A DNA stretch of 64,000 nucleotides, taken from the NCBI RefSeq assembly GCF_051020985.1, contig NC_135002.1, forward strand, positions 682,001-746,000, in the 5' to 3' direction. How positions within the stretch are numbered: position 1 is the stretch's first letter; every line of letters starts with the position of its first letter. Source of the DNA: Nomia melanderi (lineage: Eukaryota > Arthropoda > Insecta > Hymenoptera > Halictidae). The position numbers and the translations under genes are program-made. Below the pieces are notes generated by a model. It made no database searches. It saw only the letters and a program-made list of their open reading frames with translations, and was not told the DNA's origin. Shown here one piece after another: positions 9,434 to 22,312 of the stretch.

Positions 9434-12400
9434 TTACATTCGTTTAACGTTCACTTTTATTTGTACATCCAGTTTGTTATTCTCTGTATAAATCTCGAGC
9501 ACTGCGTTAAAGCTGCGATCGATTTTTCGTTTGCATTGTATCTTTAATTGAAAATCTCTTCTTGTGGGTATCATACCTTCCGCGGGCATAACGCTTAAGT
9601 ATTCTGTATTTGACAAAGCAGTATCAAATACTTGGGCGACAGTACAGGTAGTTTTTATAGTTACAATCGCTTCCATTTTTGTTGGTGGAGTTAAAATTAC
9701 AGTATTTGGCGTAACTATGAAATGACCGACATTTATCGCATGTTGAAACGTACTGTTCGCTAAGAGCGTACTGAAAATATTATAATTTTTAATCATATTT
9801 TTATAAATATTTATACAATCTTCCACTGACTAAGTAGTTTACTAGAAACTCACTCGGAAGGTAGAAAACTTTCGCCATTTCCATCATATATGTGACTATT
9901 ATCACTACAGAGAGAATAAAACATTTGAGACTCGTCAGCATTATCGTGAAGGACCGATAAGGTTTCATCAGCACACACTTCCATCGTTAGCATAACTTCA
10001 TGTTGCCAGATTCCCCGACATAGGTCTCCCAGATTTTGCTACATCGAAATGGACAAATTAACATCAGCTAAAATAGAAAATAATTAGTAAGTATTCACCA
10101 CTGAATCTCGGATAGTGTTTATGTCCGACATCAATTGTTCTCCAGGGAAAACTTTGCATATCGGTTGAACTATATTCTTAAATGCTTCATTTTCACTTCC
10201 ACTTAATTCGCCAGTCTCCTTCATCTTGTTATATAATCTAAAAGTTCCATTTTTCAAAATGATAGCATTATCTAATTTACATTGTTTGCTAGAGTTACAG
10301 CTTTAGCAAGAATCACTCGCCTACGAATTCGCCACCGTGAGGGTTCATCCCCATGGGTAATGAGTATTGTTCCTACATGAGATACGTCCGATCGTCGCAA
10401 CAATGCTAAATCTTCTTTTCGCGGATGAAATTCCAAAGTTACCCATTGCGTTTCTTTTGGATTTAATATTAACTCGGTAGGATTTACGCGCCAACTCGAA
10501 ACCATAGAAGGATACACAGCTAAAGCAGTTCAGAAATAAATTAATGAATCGAATATTGATCAATGTACTCGTTCCTTGCTAACAGAACAAACCTTTTGGT
10601 ATTAATTTTATTTTAACATATGAACACAGATCACCAGTGTTTTGCAATCTGAGTTTTGCGCTTAAAGAACCACCAGAATTTAGTGTACCAAGAGACAGCC
10701 ACATTTTTCCACTTGTATCTTTATATGCTTCAAAAATTTCGACCCTGCTGTAGCCACCATAACCATACAAAAATAACTGAAAATAAAGTATGGTGAACTG
10801 ACCAAATTTCTTAATTAATATAAAGTATGTTCGATAAATTTATTTACCAATTTTGACGGCCGAGATTCACTGTCGTCCCTTCTGGGTTCATAATGTCTGA
10901 ATATTATTTTACCAGTAGCTGCACCCAGATGATGAGGATTAAATGCAACTGACAATGTTCTGCTTTCTGAACCTTGTAACACCAGGACTATACTTGTACC
11001 ACCCACATGTCGGTCTCGCAAAAACTAAAATCAGATGAATTCTGTTAAACAACATAGAACAGTAATTATGCAGATTAATTGTAACGAATTTTATAGTGAT
11101 ATCTTACACGAAAGTTCTTCTCGTTGTCAGATATAATAGCCTGAAGCTTTATCTTGTTATTACTGATGTTGCGAATAGTAAACTCCTTAACATCAGATTT
11201 TCCCGCTTTTATGCTATTCCACACTAAAGCGGCGTGAGTTGTTCTTATAGGGATTTTCTCACCAGCAACTGTTGAGCCTGATACTGAACTTAATGGGGAA
11301 TTTCTTCCGGACGTTCCAGACCTGCTCAAAATCAGTCGATGCAATTTAAAAGTTTACACAGTTGGTAGAAATGCTTGTAGGTAACTTACTTGTTTGAGAT
11401 CACACTATGGGGAGACGATGGAGAACTAACAGATGATAAAATCTGGGGAGTTTCACAGCGAAGATACGGCTCATTTTGTGTTTCCTGGTAATTACTTGAC
11501 TCTCCATATACAGAGTACTCGTACACATTATTGGCAACCTTGAATTGAATTTTTGTAACCCTATAAGAGCATTAATATGATAATATAAAGATACTAAAGA
11601 TGCTAAAAGATACTGTACATTTTAAAAGAATTCGCTTACATTTTCGATGCATCCGTATTTTGTGATTTATATGCAACATTAAAACAACCAGCCTTGTTGG
11701 GTTGTAAAAGTAAATTCTCGGGTTGAACACTGAAATACTTGGAACTTTTTCTAGAATCCATGTCTACGAACGAAGCAGATACCCATACCGGCATATTCCC
11801 ATTATTGATGACATTCATCGGTTTACTTTGTTTATTTAACACAACAAAAGGTAGGTCTGTGTCGACTACTTGTATCTTACAGACTCCTACTTGTGCAACT
11901 AGGGCTATTTCCTTTATTATCATAGTGTCATCAAGGCCGTATTCTGCCTGGATTATCAGATTACCATCGTAATGCTCCAAAGATCTTTGAGCTGGATCTG
12001 AATGTTTCTGTAGAACACCTTTACACTGAACATTTACAGTTATACTTCCCTGGGATTTTAGTGTCACGCGTTGCACTTGACTAAAATTTTCCAAGCCAAA
12101 TACCAATGGTTCATCCTGCAAAAGACAAAACAATAATAAGGAATATTAATTTATTATTTAACTCGAAACGTGCGGTGATGCTTGAATTATTACCTGTGAT
12201 ATAGAAAGCCTCAGGCATATATCAACGCTATTTTTGTTCTTAATAGTAATAGGAAGGTCGGCCGTGCTACTTTCAATAATGCATTGAAAATCTAATTCGT
12301 TCTTCTGAGATGGGTTTGAAATAATTACATTTAACTCTTCGGGTTTGAAGCAAATTAGATGCTTCATGATCCATTCAGATCTGGTTACCATGTCTGAGAC

Positions 12401-15154
12401 TGTTATATTTAAAACTGCTATAATCGGTTTACACATTTTAGCAACTGTCACATTGATCTGAAACACAGCAATTTTAGTTTTTATATGACAATAAAATTCC
12501 TATTCCATCCTCACCTTCGCCTTTTGTTCTGAATTCGGTTTGATAAGTATGACATCGTTTGGTAATACAAGTTGAATATTTTGCTTATCACCTTGAACTT
12601 GACTGAGACTCAAGCCGCATATAACCCATCTATCGCTTTTATTTACAAGTTCGATGTCAGTTTCGTTCGGTAAACCGACGATACAGTTACACAATTCCTC
12701 TGTGCTTTTACCAATGACAACATCTGCAAGATTAAAGTATTAATAATGTCGGGAAATCAAATGTGTAAAAAGTTACAAGCACTATAGTGTCATAATAGCA
12801 TACTATTTAACTGAGATTCAATTCCTTCAGAATTTGAATACTCTCGTACAAAAGACTCTGTTTTATCTTTATAAGAAATATTTTCTTCTTTTATATTTCC
12901 TTTCTTCTCCATTTCTTCAATTTTCGAATTAATAGATTGTTTCTCTTGCTTCTGTTTTACATTAATTTTTGAAACACAAGATGACATGTTTTGCTCTATA
13001 TTGTAATGTAAAAGAAGTAATTTAGGAACTTCCAGTAACGATTATCTACTATAATCATCTACTACAGATGATCGTAATTAACCTACCTCAAACAAAGGAA
13101 TTCTATTGAAATTCTGATAAGCTTAATTAATGTTTTATATACCTTGATTATATGGCGATGTTAAATTTCCATTACTTATTTCTTTTTTAAGCTCCGGACA
13201 AGTAGTCTTAAAGTTCCCTTTTGCACCCACGTTAGAATTCAAGGATAACATACTTGATACTGATTGTTTAACACCTAACGTTTCACTCGGAATTTTGCTA
13301 TCTAAAGACAGTTTGGAAGAAAGATTTAACAATGCAATATCTTTTTCAAAACTCTCCAAGTTTCTACTTGAGGCTGCAGGCATGGACTTCCTAGTTGAAG
13401 GTAATAACGTGTAAGTATCCCGATTTGCTTCTTCTTTGGTTTGTGTAGATTTCTTCTTTTTCTTTGCCATTATAAGTTGATCCACCAATCTTCGTGGCGT
13501 ACCACTGTCAATATCCTGCAGTGCTTGAGCAATACTAGTTAAACTCATAATACTCTGTTCTTCTACATCTTTCATCACACTTGGATTGTTTTGTATAGTT
13601 TTATTCTTAGCATCAATTGAACCAACAGAGGATGCTACAATAAGTGTCAGTTCATTAGTAAAAATTATCCTTTATAAAACACAAATAACGACAATGTGTT
13701 AGTCAAAACTAATCGTCATACTTTCTGTTATTATAGTTGAATCAACCAACGGTATAAGATGACTTGTCTTTTTGGGACTATTCACAGACAGTCCTAAACT
13801 TGGCCTTTCAACAGCACCATCCGCTAGCTCTCCAAAATTACCGCATTTCCTTTTAAAAAACTCGTCAACGGACATTTTGCGGCCAGCACAAGATCTAAAA
13901 GTTAGCCACATGACGATCGTAAAATATAAACCACAGTGAATTTTAAAAACTCACTCTACTGATAAATCCAGTTCACCAATGATACCAGAGAAACAAGACA
14001 AATTCAAATATTCCTTCTCAGGATTAGCTGTTGTTGGAAGAGCATATGAATAATTTTGCTGCCATGATGCTTCATCAGCCAGCATCTGGCTGGCCATTTC
14101 GGAAGCAGGTCGGAATTCTTCATTATTAAATTGAGCCATCAATTCAGCTGTAGTTGAATCGAATGTTATTGCATTGACATTCTTATTAGATAATGCTGAC
14201 AAACGTTTCTCTGAACTTCTGCTCAATCCAGATGATCGAGCACTTATCTCATTCGGTTCAAAGACAATCTAAAAATGAAGTACTATAAGAACAGTGTTTT
14301 AATCATTTTCTTTCTACAAAGTAATACCTACACTACTTGTTTTGTTAACAGCTGAAGGCAATGTACTTTCATTTGGAATACTTGTTTGGTTGTAACTCAT
14401 AAACTGTCCTTGATCAACAAGAGCTGAAGGTGTTACATTGCTGGACATGTTTTGAATATTAACATTGTTTTCTTTGTTTGTATCTGGAAGAATTGTTGAA
14501 CTTGTATACGACTTTTTACAAAATATATATACAGATACACGTAAATGTTACCATGTGTGATAGATGTGGGCTTAATATTACTACAACTTTGCAGTAATTT
14601 CCTAGCAAGTTCACGTTCTGTATCTAACTTATTTTCATTTTGGTTATTTAAATCACCTGTTTCACTTACTTCAGCTAGAACTATTTTAGAAATTAGCGTT
14701 TAAAAATAACTTCGATATAATGACTATAAGAGCATATACTTACAAGAAGATATGTTATCCAATATGCCAAGAGATGAATCATCAGACTTATGTGTTATAT
14801 CACCTTTGCTTATCATGGGTTGTTTGTACATTGTTTCATGGATATCCTCATTGTAGAACTTACTTCCTAAACTGTAAAAAGTCATTAGTGTCCGTTCCAA
14901 CCAGAAATTACTTAATTGTAGTGTGTTAGAGAAAATGGACTTAAAAAAAAAAATAAACGTTAATTACGACTCAACCTAATAGTATATACGTTCGTTGAAA
15001 AATGATATTTAATTGATAAATATTCTTCAGAACACAAAAGAGAGCAGACTTACGTGCTTTTCCTCTGTACAGTTGAAGACGCTTTCGGTTGAGGAGTGCT
15101 TAATAAAGTCACATCAATAAAATTCGCATCCGAAGACTTCGATGGTGTAAACAT
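9434..15154 (-). CDS. SPD-2/CEP192-like centrosomal scaffold with ASH-type domains, 19 exons, 1423 aa
   Basis: Exons in order: 15054-15154, 14744-14871, 14552-14680, 14332-14483, 13955-14268, 13722-13894, 13143-13634, 12804-12995, 12515-12723, 12194-12457, 11640-12115, 11390-11560, 11108-11321, 10848-11024, 10593-10776, 10336-10519, 10099-10288, 9854-10038, 9434-9770. They total 4272 nt, closing in phase. The N-terminal third is acidic and Ser/Thr-rich, apparently disordered, then GTPRRLVDQL and a lysine-rich stretch. The C-terminal two thirds is a series of beta-sandwich modules with ASH/MSP-like signatures: NKSDRWVICGLSL, NGNMPVWVSASF, LRLQNTGDLCSYVKIKLIPK, and NPKETQWVTLEFHP. This layout fits SPD-2/CEP192, which recruits pericentriolar material and is needed for centriole duplication and mitotic centrosome maturation. 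No IQ repeats (against ASPM). Intron 10289-10335 is only 47 bp; exon 3 has an alternative acceptor 6 nt downstream. Divergent from DUS2. Confidence 0.7.
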
Positions 15155-16110
15155 TGTTGAGTTTTTCGTTTATCGTGGAATTTTAAAATACGAATATCAT
15201 TCAAGATAAAGACACCTGTGCACGGAAGACCCTGGGCGACGTTTCATTTGTTAAATTGACGAAACAAAGAGAAGGTTGTACCATGTTATCCTTAACGTTT
15301 GGTTTGACAGTTGAACGATTTTAGCGTTCAAATTTGAAAATGTTCCGAGATAATTAAATCCATAGATAAATAATGTATTTTCCAGATTGGCATCGTATAA
15401 TACCTGGGAAACATTGTACAGCGCCATTCGTGTTTGAACTTAGAATCTAAAAACCAACGTCGGAAATACGAAATTCATTCGAATTGATGCCTTAAAAACA
15501 AATAAATATATGTACAATGTCTCTTAAAGAATTAATGTTAAATTGATTATACTGCAAAAATTAATTACTAGGCTGAACATATTTGAACTGATATTGGCTA
15601 TTTCCTTTATTAGATACTTCATCAAATTTGGAATGAAGTGAAACTTTGATAAAATATTTTTACACTTAGATCAATACATGAAATTCGTAATCTACTAATT
15701 ATTTATTTTTACAAAATAATTTAGATGGTTAAACGTGTATCGTTATTTAGAACATAGAAAGTAAATTAGTAGAAGATTGGTAACTCATACATAATAAGTG
15801 TAATGAAACTGCCACCTAGTTCAAATGACACTGAAACCAGTGCCATGTGCACAATGTTATTTACTTGCTTGTCACAATGCCGTAGAGAAAGTCATACGGT
15901 GGCTCTCATTTAATTATTTGCAACAGGAATGCGTAAAAATCGGAAATATTTTTATATATATGGTGTATCAATGAAGGACCGTAGGATACAGTCGTTTACA
16001 CTGTATAAATAAAGGAGACTTCTTTGCTTTGGGAGGTTACGTTTCTGTAATGCTATTTTACATTTATTCTTTAGAATTTATATTACACGGTACAATATAT
16101 TGACAATACA
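15155..16110. promoter_or_regulatory. Divergent promoter region between SPD-2-like and DUS2 genes
   Basis: 956 bp of AT-rich DNA between two oppositely oriented start codons (15154 minus, 16111 plus). No coding signal or repeat family of the kind seen downstream is visible. The regulatory role is inferred from the arrangement only. Confidence 0.45.
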
Positions 16111-17940
16111 ATGGAGGAGAATATAAAGACAACACCGGAACGAAAACGCTTGACTTACGAAAATAAACTTATACTGGCACCTATGGTGCGTGTCGGCACA
16201 CTTCCTATGCGTCTTCTTGCGCTCGATTATGGTGCTGATATAGTATATACAGAGGAACTGATAGATTGGAAATTACTAAGATCATTTCGTCGTGTAAACG
16301 GTAAGAAGAACATTTGAACTTTAAACTAATGGCTGACAGTGTTACAACATTTTTTTTATTAAGAGTGCACACCACCTAAAGACGTTTTTAAAGTTTAATC
16401 TTCTTTAGGATGTCCCTAGGTGGTATCCCTCCTTAAATTTAAGTTATTAACATAAATGTTTTTCAGATGTTTTGGGAACGATTGATTACATAGATAAAAC
16501 AGATGGCACAGTAACATTTCGAACATGTCCCAGAGAAAGAGATAAAGTGGTATTACAAATTGGTACTTGCGATGGAACTAGAGCTCTAAAAGTAGGAAAA
16601 ATGGTGGAGCAAGATGTTGCTGGAATAGATCTTAATATGGGATGTCCAAAACTGTTTTCTATGCTAGGAAAAATGGGTGCTGCTCTTCTTCAAGAACCAG
16701 AGACAGCAACAAATATTCTGAAAACATTAGTTGATAATTTGAGCATTCCAGTAACATGTAAGATTCGTGTATTGCCAGATGTGGAAAAGACCCTTGAACT
16801 GTGCCAGCTTTTAGCATCTACCGGTATATCAGCTATAGCGGTTCATGGTCGGACTGTTAATGAGAGACCACAACACGCAAATCGCAATGATGTTTTAAAA
16901 ATGATTTCCAGTAAACTTTCAATACCAGTTATAGCAAATGGAGGCTCAAAAGAAATACAGAGATATTTTGATATATTAAAGTAATACCATAGTGATTTTT
17001 TTATACCGAATTGTTGTAAAGTATTTCATATGTTTTTATTTATACAGTTTAAAAGTAATTATAGGTATTTGCAGATTTAAAGAGGTAACAGGTTGCAGTA
17101 GTGTTATGCTTGCACGTGCAGCTGAATGGAACTGTTCGATATTTTGTAAAGAAGGTTTACTTCCCATGGAAGATGTGATAAAAGCATATATAAAGTATGC
17201 TGTAGATTGTGACAATTCACCTTCCAATACCAAATATTGTATACAAAATATTCTTCGTGAACAACAAGAGTCACCACTAGGCAGAAGGTTCCTGAATTCT
17301 CAAACTCTGGAACAGATATGGTATGAACTGTATTTGATAAAGTTTAAAACAAATATGTCGCATAAAGCATTTTGCAACTATGTAATTGTATTACCAAACA
17401 AATTTATAATTACGTTATTTTAGTGATGTTTGGGAACTAAGTGATTACTGTCGTTCAAAGAGAAAAGAATTTGAAGAAAAAGGTTTGCTAGGTAGATCTC
17501 AAGTTTCACCTATGAAAGAGGATGAAGTACACCTTGAAGATCAATCGTGCAATAAAAGGAAACTTTCGGAAGAAGAGGACATAGTACTAATGCATTGTGC
17601 ATTTCTAAGAAATAATTATGTCTCAGATCTTGAATTGCCCAAGACTATTTTACATAAATGGACACAGACTCAAAGAAAAAAGATGCCACAGTACGAGACG
17701 CATCAGAAGGGGAAACTCTTTCGATCCGTCATTACAGTCGATGGAAGAAAGTATGGTTCATCGTTTTGGTAAGTAAATATGTCGCGTTAGGTGAATATTA
17801 TCTTACATTGTTACTTCAATGTTTTTTTTAGGGAAAAGAACAAAAAGTGGGCAGAGCAAGGAGCTGCATTAGTGTGCCTATTTTCTTTAGGCCTAGTCAA
17901 TGAAAAATCTGTCTGTACAACAGGAAACATTTCTTCCTGA
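16111..17940 (+). CDS. DUS2: tRNA-dihydrouridine(20) synthase 2, 5 exons, 467 aa
   Basis: A flavoenzyme reducing uridine 20 of the tRNA D-loop to dihydrouridine, in the cytosol. Exons: 16111-16300, 16467-16980, 17075-17320, 17424-17768, 17832-17940 (1404 nt, all phases consistent). The N-terminus has the hallmark LILAPMVRVGTLPMRLLALDYGADIVYTEELI (shown here as positions about 21-51; FMN-binding TIM barrel). The catalytic cysteine lies in NMGCPK and is followed by GKMGAALL. IAVHGRT, ERPQH and IPVIANGGS are the usual flavin and substrate loops. Exon 3 carries the helical domain. Exons 4-5 carry the dsRNA-binding domain typical of animal DUS2 (LPKTILHKW then KYGSSFW and KKWAEQGAALVCL). AATAAA lies at about 18011. 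Divergent from SPD-2 and followed by XPB on the same strand. Confidence 0.95.
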
Positions 17941-18375
17941 TATCCGATATTGCTTTTGTTATCAATACAGAAACTTTTCTGTTATGTAGTATTGTAATGT
18001 TTATATTTATTAATAAAAATTTATTAAAAACAATATTAAATTTTAGGATTAACTTTTTCAATCCCTATAGATATATAAGAGCATTAATAAAGTGCAGAAT
18101 TTAATGCCACTATCGATACTTGAAATTTATTTATTAAAAACAAAATACAGTCAGATGTTGTCGCCCTCTATCATATGTATTCCGAATTTATGTTGGAATT
18201 GTGTGTGTAGTTGCATCGTGTTGCAGAAATTAATTATGTTTAATGAATCCTGTAAATAAGATTAATCTAGATAAATGAAGGTTCTTTAAGAAAAATACAA
18301 AAGTTTTATTATATTCTAATGAATAAAAGTAAAATTTCGTTATAACATAAAATAAACATCCGGCAGTGATAAATA
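17941..18375. other. Intergenic spacer with DUS2 polyadenylation signal and XPB promoter
   Basis: AT-rich, 435 bp between the DUS2 stop and the XPB start. An AATAAA at about 18011 lies roughly 70 nt after the DUS2 stop. Nothing else is recognisable. Confidence 0.5.
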
Positions 18376-21300
18376 ATGGGTCCACCAAAACGATTCAAAA
18401 AAGATAATGGTATGAGATTTATTACCTTCTTGAAAACTATTTAATAATTTTCGTCAAGTTATCAATAACTTTTATAAAGCAAGTGTTATATTTTCCATAA
18501 ATAACGATTTGTTTTCGCGTATCAGGTTATCTTGCACAAACATCGAGAGAAACAGAGATTGTTTACCTTTTCAGATAGAGGCAAATGGAAAAAACGTAAA
18601 GAAGATCCAGAAGAATATAATGAAGATGATTCTATAGACGATAATGAGGCAGATGGTGTGCCAGATGCAGCTAAAAATGATGTTGAAAAACAAGATGAGA
18701 CAGCATTAGAAGATGAATTCGGTGCAAAAGATTACCGGTCTCAAATGATTTTAAAACCTGATTGTGCAACAAGACCACTATGGGTGGTAAGACATTAACA
18801 TCAAATCATTTATTTTAGTGTTATCATTTAATGTTTAATGTCATTATTTAAAAAAAAATGATTTATTTAGGCTCCAAATGGACATATTTTCTTGGAATCC
18901 TTTTCACCCGTGTATAAGCATGCACATGATTTCTTAATAGCTATCTCTGAACCTGTATGTCGACCGGAACATATTCATGAGGTAAAAATATTACTATGAG
19001 TACCTAATATATGTGTGACTAATGAATGACTTTTGACATGGTAATTTTATTTTACAGTATAAATTAACTGCTTACTCCTTGTATGCCGCTGTCAGTGTTG
19101 GTCTTCAAACACATGATATTATAGAATATTTAAAAAGACTCAGTAAGACCAGTATCCCTGATGGGATCATAGAATTTATAAAATTATGTACATTATCATA
19201 TGGAAAGGTGATTAAATCATTATATTAATTGCGGTGTATGAACAATTGCACGATTCAAACTGGTTACAGGTAAAACTAGTGTTAAAGCACAATAAATATT
19301 TTGTTGAATCTCCGTACCCTGAAGTATTACAAAAATTATTGAAAGATCCAGTGATTCAAGAATGTAGACTGAGAAAAAACGTAGAAGACGAGAAGGAAGA
19401 AATAATTACGAATGTTCAAAGCAAAACAAAAATTCCACAAGTAATAATTTCATATCAATGTACTAATGGAATTAATTGACCACCATCTGAAGCAATTGTT
19501 TTTAATTTAGTTTGGGGCAAAAGCAATCACTAATGTTCCAGCTGGAACAACTAAAGTACCTGAGACTACCAATGATCAAGTGCCAGCTGAAACTGCTGCA
19601 GTTCCAGAAGATATAACTACCTTTTACGATAAAATGGACAAAGAAGATGAAGACGAAGAAGAAGAGCAAGAATTGAAAACTGTTAGTTTTGAAGTGAACC
19701 AGGTATGTAACCCTTATTCTGTTTTACAAACTTTACGTCACTATAACGGAAATTTGTTGTAGGAAAAAATTGAAGTCATACAGAAAAGATGTATAGAATT
19801 GGAGCATCCGTTATTAGCAGAGTACGATTTCCGTAATGATACAGTAAATCCAGACATAAAGTAAGCATAGCGGTAGATAACTTAAAAAGAATTTGTGAAC
19901 AGTTGGTAAATACTTCATTTTCAGTATTGACTTAAAACCGTCAGCTGTACTCAGACCTTATCAAGAGAAGAGTTTAAGGAAAATGTTTGGTAATGGACGT
20001 GCTAGGTCCGGTGTAATCGTTTTACCTTGCGGTAAGCAACAACTCGGTCACTACCAATTTCTTGGCTGACAATATGAATAATTGTTACGTGTCTTTTACA
20101 GGTGCTGGTAAAAGTTTAGTGGGAGTTACAGCTTGTTGTACAGTACGAAAACGTGCGTTGGTATTATGCAATTCTGGAGTGTCAGTAGAACAATGGAAAC
20201 AGCAATTTAAGATGTGGTCCACTGCCGACGACTCAATGATTTGTCGGTTCACGAGCGAAGCTAAGGATAAACCTATGGGCTGTGGAATTTTAATCACAAC
20301 GTATTCTATGATTACACACACTCAGAAACGTTCTTGGGAAGCTGAGCAAACCATGCGATGGCTTCAGGAACAAGAATGGGGAATCATGGTTTTGGATGGT
20401 AATTGTAGCTGACAGTAGATAGAACTGCTTTTTAATTGATTTTAGCAAATACATATTTTGCAACTTCTAGAGGTACACACAATTCCTGCAAAAATGTTCA
20501 GAAGGGTCTTAACTATTGTTCAGTCCCATTGCAAATTGGGTTTAACTGCAACTTTATTGCGAGAAGATGATAAAATTGCTGACCTGAATTTCCTTATCGG
20601 CCCCAAACTCTATGAAGCTAATTGGTTAGAACTTCAGAAAAGGGGTTTCATCGCGAGAGTGCAGTGTGCGGAAGTTTGGTGTCCTATGACGCCAGAATTT
20701 TACAGAGAATATCTTGGTTGTAAAATGAGCAAAAAATTGGTAACTACTCATTCCTGATACTGCTTCAATATAATAACGTCAGAATAGTAGCCGATTTAGA
20801 TTAGCCGATTAGATAAAATCGATGTTAAATTACTTTTTCTGTACAGTTGCTCTACGTGATGAATCCTAACAAATTTCGTTGTTGCCAATATTTGATACGG
20901 TATCACGAAAGACGTGGCGACAAAACGATTGTGTTCTCGGATAACGTTTTTGCTTTGAAGCATTACGCTATAAAAATGAATAAACCATACATTTATGGTC
21001 CTACCAGTCAGGTAAGTAAAATGTTTTATTTTCGATTATTATTCCATCGTTAACTTGTATCACCATGATCGTATTATGCTTAGAGCGAACGAATACAAAT
21101 CCTGCAAAATTTCAAATTCAATACGAAAGTGAACACGATATTCGTGAGTAAAGTGGCAGATACGTCGTTCGACTTACCGGAAGCTAACGTCTTGATTCAA
21201 ATATCCTCGCATGGTGGTTCTCGACGTCAGGAAGCCCAGCGATTGGGTAGAATTTTAAGAGCTAAGAAAGGTAAGAATTCCCACCAGGTAAAGATAGAAA

Positions 21301-21893
21301 TAGTCCAATTCAAACTAGAAAACGTAAATACGAATAAAATGTATCTTCAGGGGCGATCGCAGAGGAGTACAATGCTTTCTTCTACACGTTAGTTTCACAA
21401 GACACCATGGAAATGAACTATTCGAGAAAACGTCAACGGTTTCTTGTGAATCAAGGATATGCTTATAAAGTTATCACGAAACTTGCAGGGATGGATGAAG
21501 TACGTAGAATTGTTTGGATATTGGAAACTGTTCGCGAATTATTAAAATCCAATTTTGTTTATTTATATAGGAACCAGATCTGATGTACGCGACTCGAGAA
21601 GAGCAGGGCCATTTATTGCAACAGGTTCTCTCTGCCAGTGACATGGATGCCGACGAGGAAAGAATACCCGGAGAAGGTCCCAGACCCGTAAGTTTGATAT
21701 TCTATTAAAATCGAGTAAACCGATTCGTTGTACTATGTTAATCGTATTTAAATTATTACTTTAGATTGTACGCAAGGCCGGTAATCTGACGTCGATGTCT
21801 GGCGCTGACGACGCAGTTTATTACGAATACAGAAAAGCCCCTGGCTCGTCCACCGCGAACAAACATCCATTGTTTAAAAAGTTCAGGGCTTAA
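18376..21893 (+). CDS. ERCC3: TFIIH/nucleotide-excision-repair helicase XPB, 15 exons, 795 aa
   Basis: 3'-5' DNA translocase of TFIIH, acting in promoter opening and nucleotide excision repair in the nucleus (Drosophila haywire). Exons: 18376-18409, 18575-18786, 18871-18981, 19058-19207, 19270-19440, 19511-19702, 19763-19860, 19925-20031, 20102-20398, 20471-20739, 20847-21011, 21084-21270, 21351-21499, 21571-21687, 21765-21893 (2388 nt, in phase). Motifs: acidic N-terminus, GAKDYRSQM, damage-recognition region LAEYDFRND, motif I LPCGAGKS, motif II DEVH formed across the exon 9/10 junction, motif III LTAT, RED motif LREDDKI, motif V/VI QRLGRILRAKKG, and a C-terminus ending HPLFKKFRA. The length is close to human (782 aa). 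The exon 2 acceptor at 18575 is preferred because it restores phase after a pyrimidine tract. Confidence 0.96.
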
Positions 21894-22260
21894 TCGTAAA
21901 TGTATTTATCGGTTAGTATTAATTTTGCGACTGATTGAAAGATAATTTTTTATATATTTAAATTTTGTATACATTTTATACGGATTCGGCGTACACTGCT
22001 GGAAACGAAGGTGATACCTTGTTCTTCTGTTGTAATCACTGAACAGATTGTTATTGCGATACTTTGCTCGAACGTGACAATCAATAACCTGTACACCGTC
22101 TATATAGAACACTACACGCGTTTTGGTTCTTGGCAAACTTGATACGCTCATGATTTACATGGCAGTAATACACTTTACGTAAATGTAAACTCGTAACTCG
22201 GTTGATTTAAGTAACGCGATAAGGACATACCCGATAAATTTGTTAGCACGTAGCAATGAC

Positions 22261-22312
22261 GGTCCCCGCTCTATTTATCAAAGGCAGGTCACCGCTCTAT
22301 TTATCAAAAGGA
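22261..22312. repeat. 26-bp tandem direct repeat, two copies
   Basis: Two adjacent units share CCGCTCTATTTATCAAA with 3 or 4 differences elsewhere. Too short to assign a function. Confidence 0.8.

Noticed and set aside
21906..22151. 81-codon minus-strand frame after XPB (begins MSVSSLPRTKTRVVF)
   Set aside because: It looks somewhat protein-like, but I recognise no domain, it overlaps the expected XPB 3' UTR, and there is no supporting exon structure.
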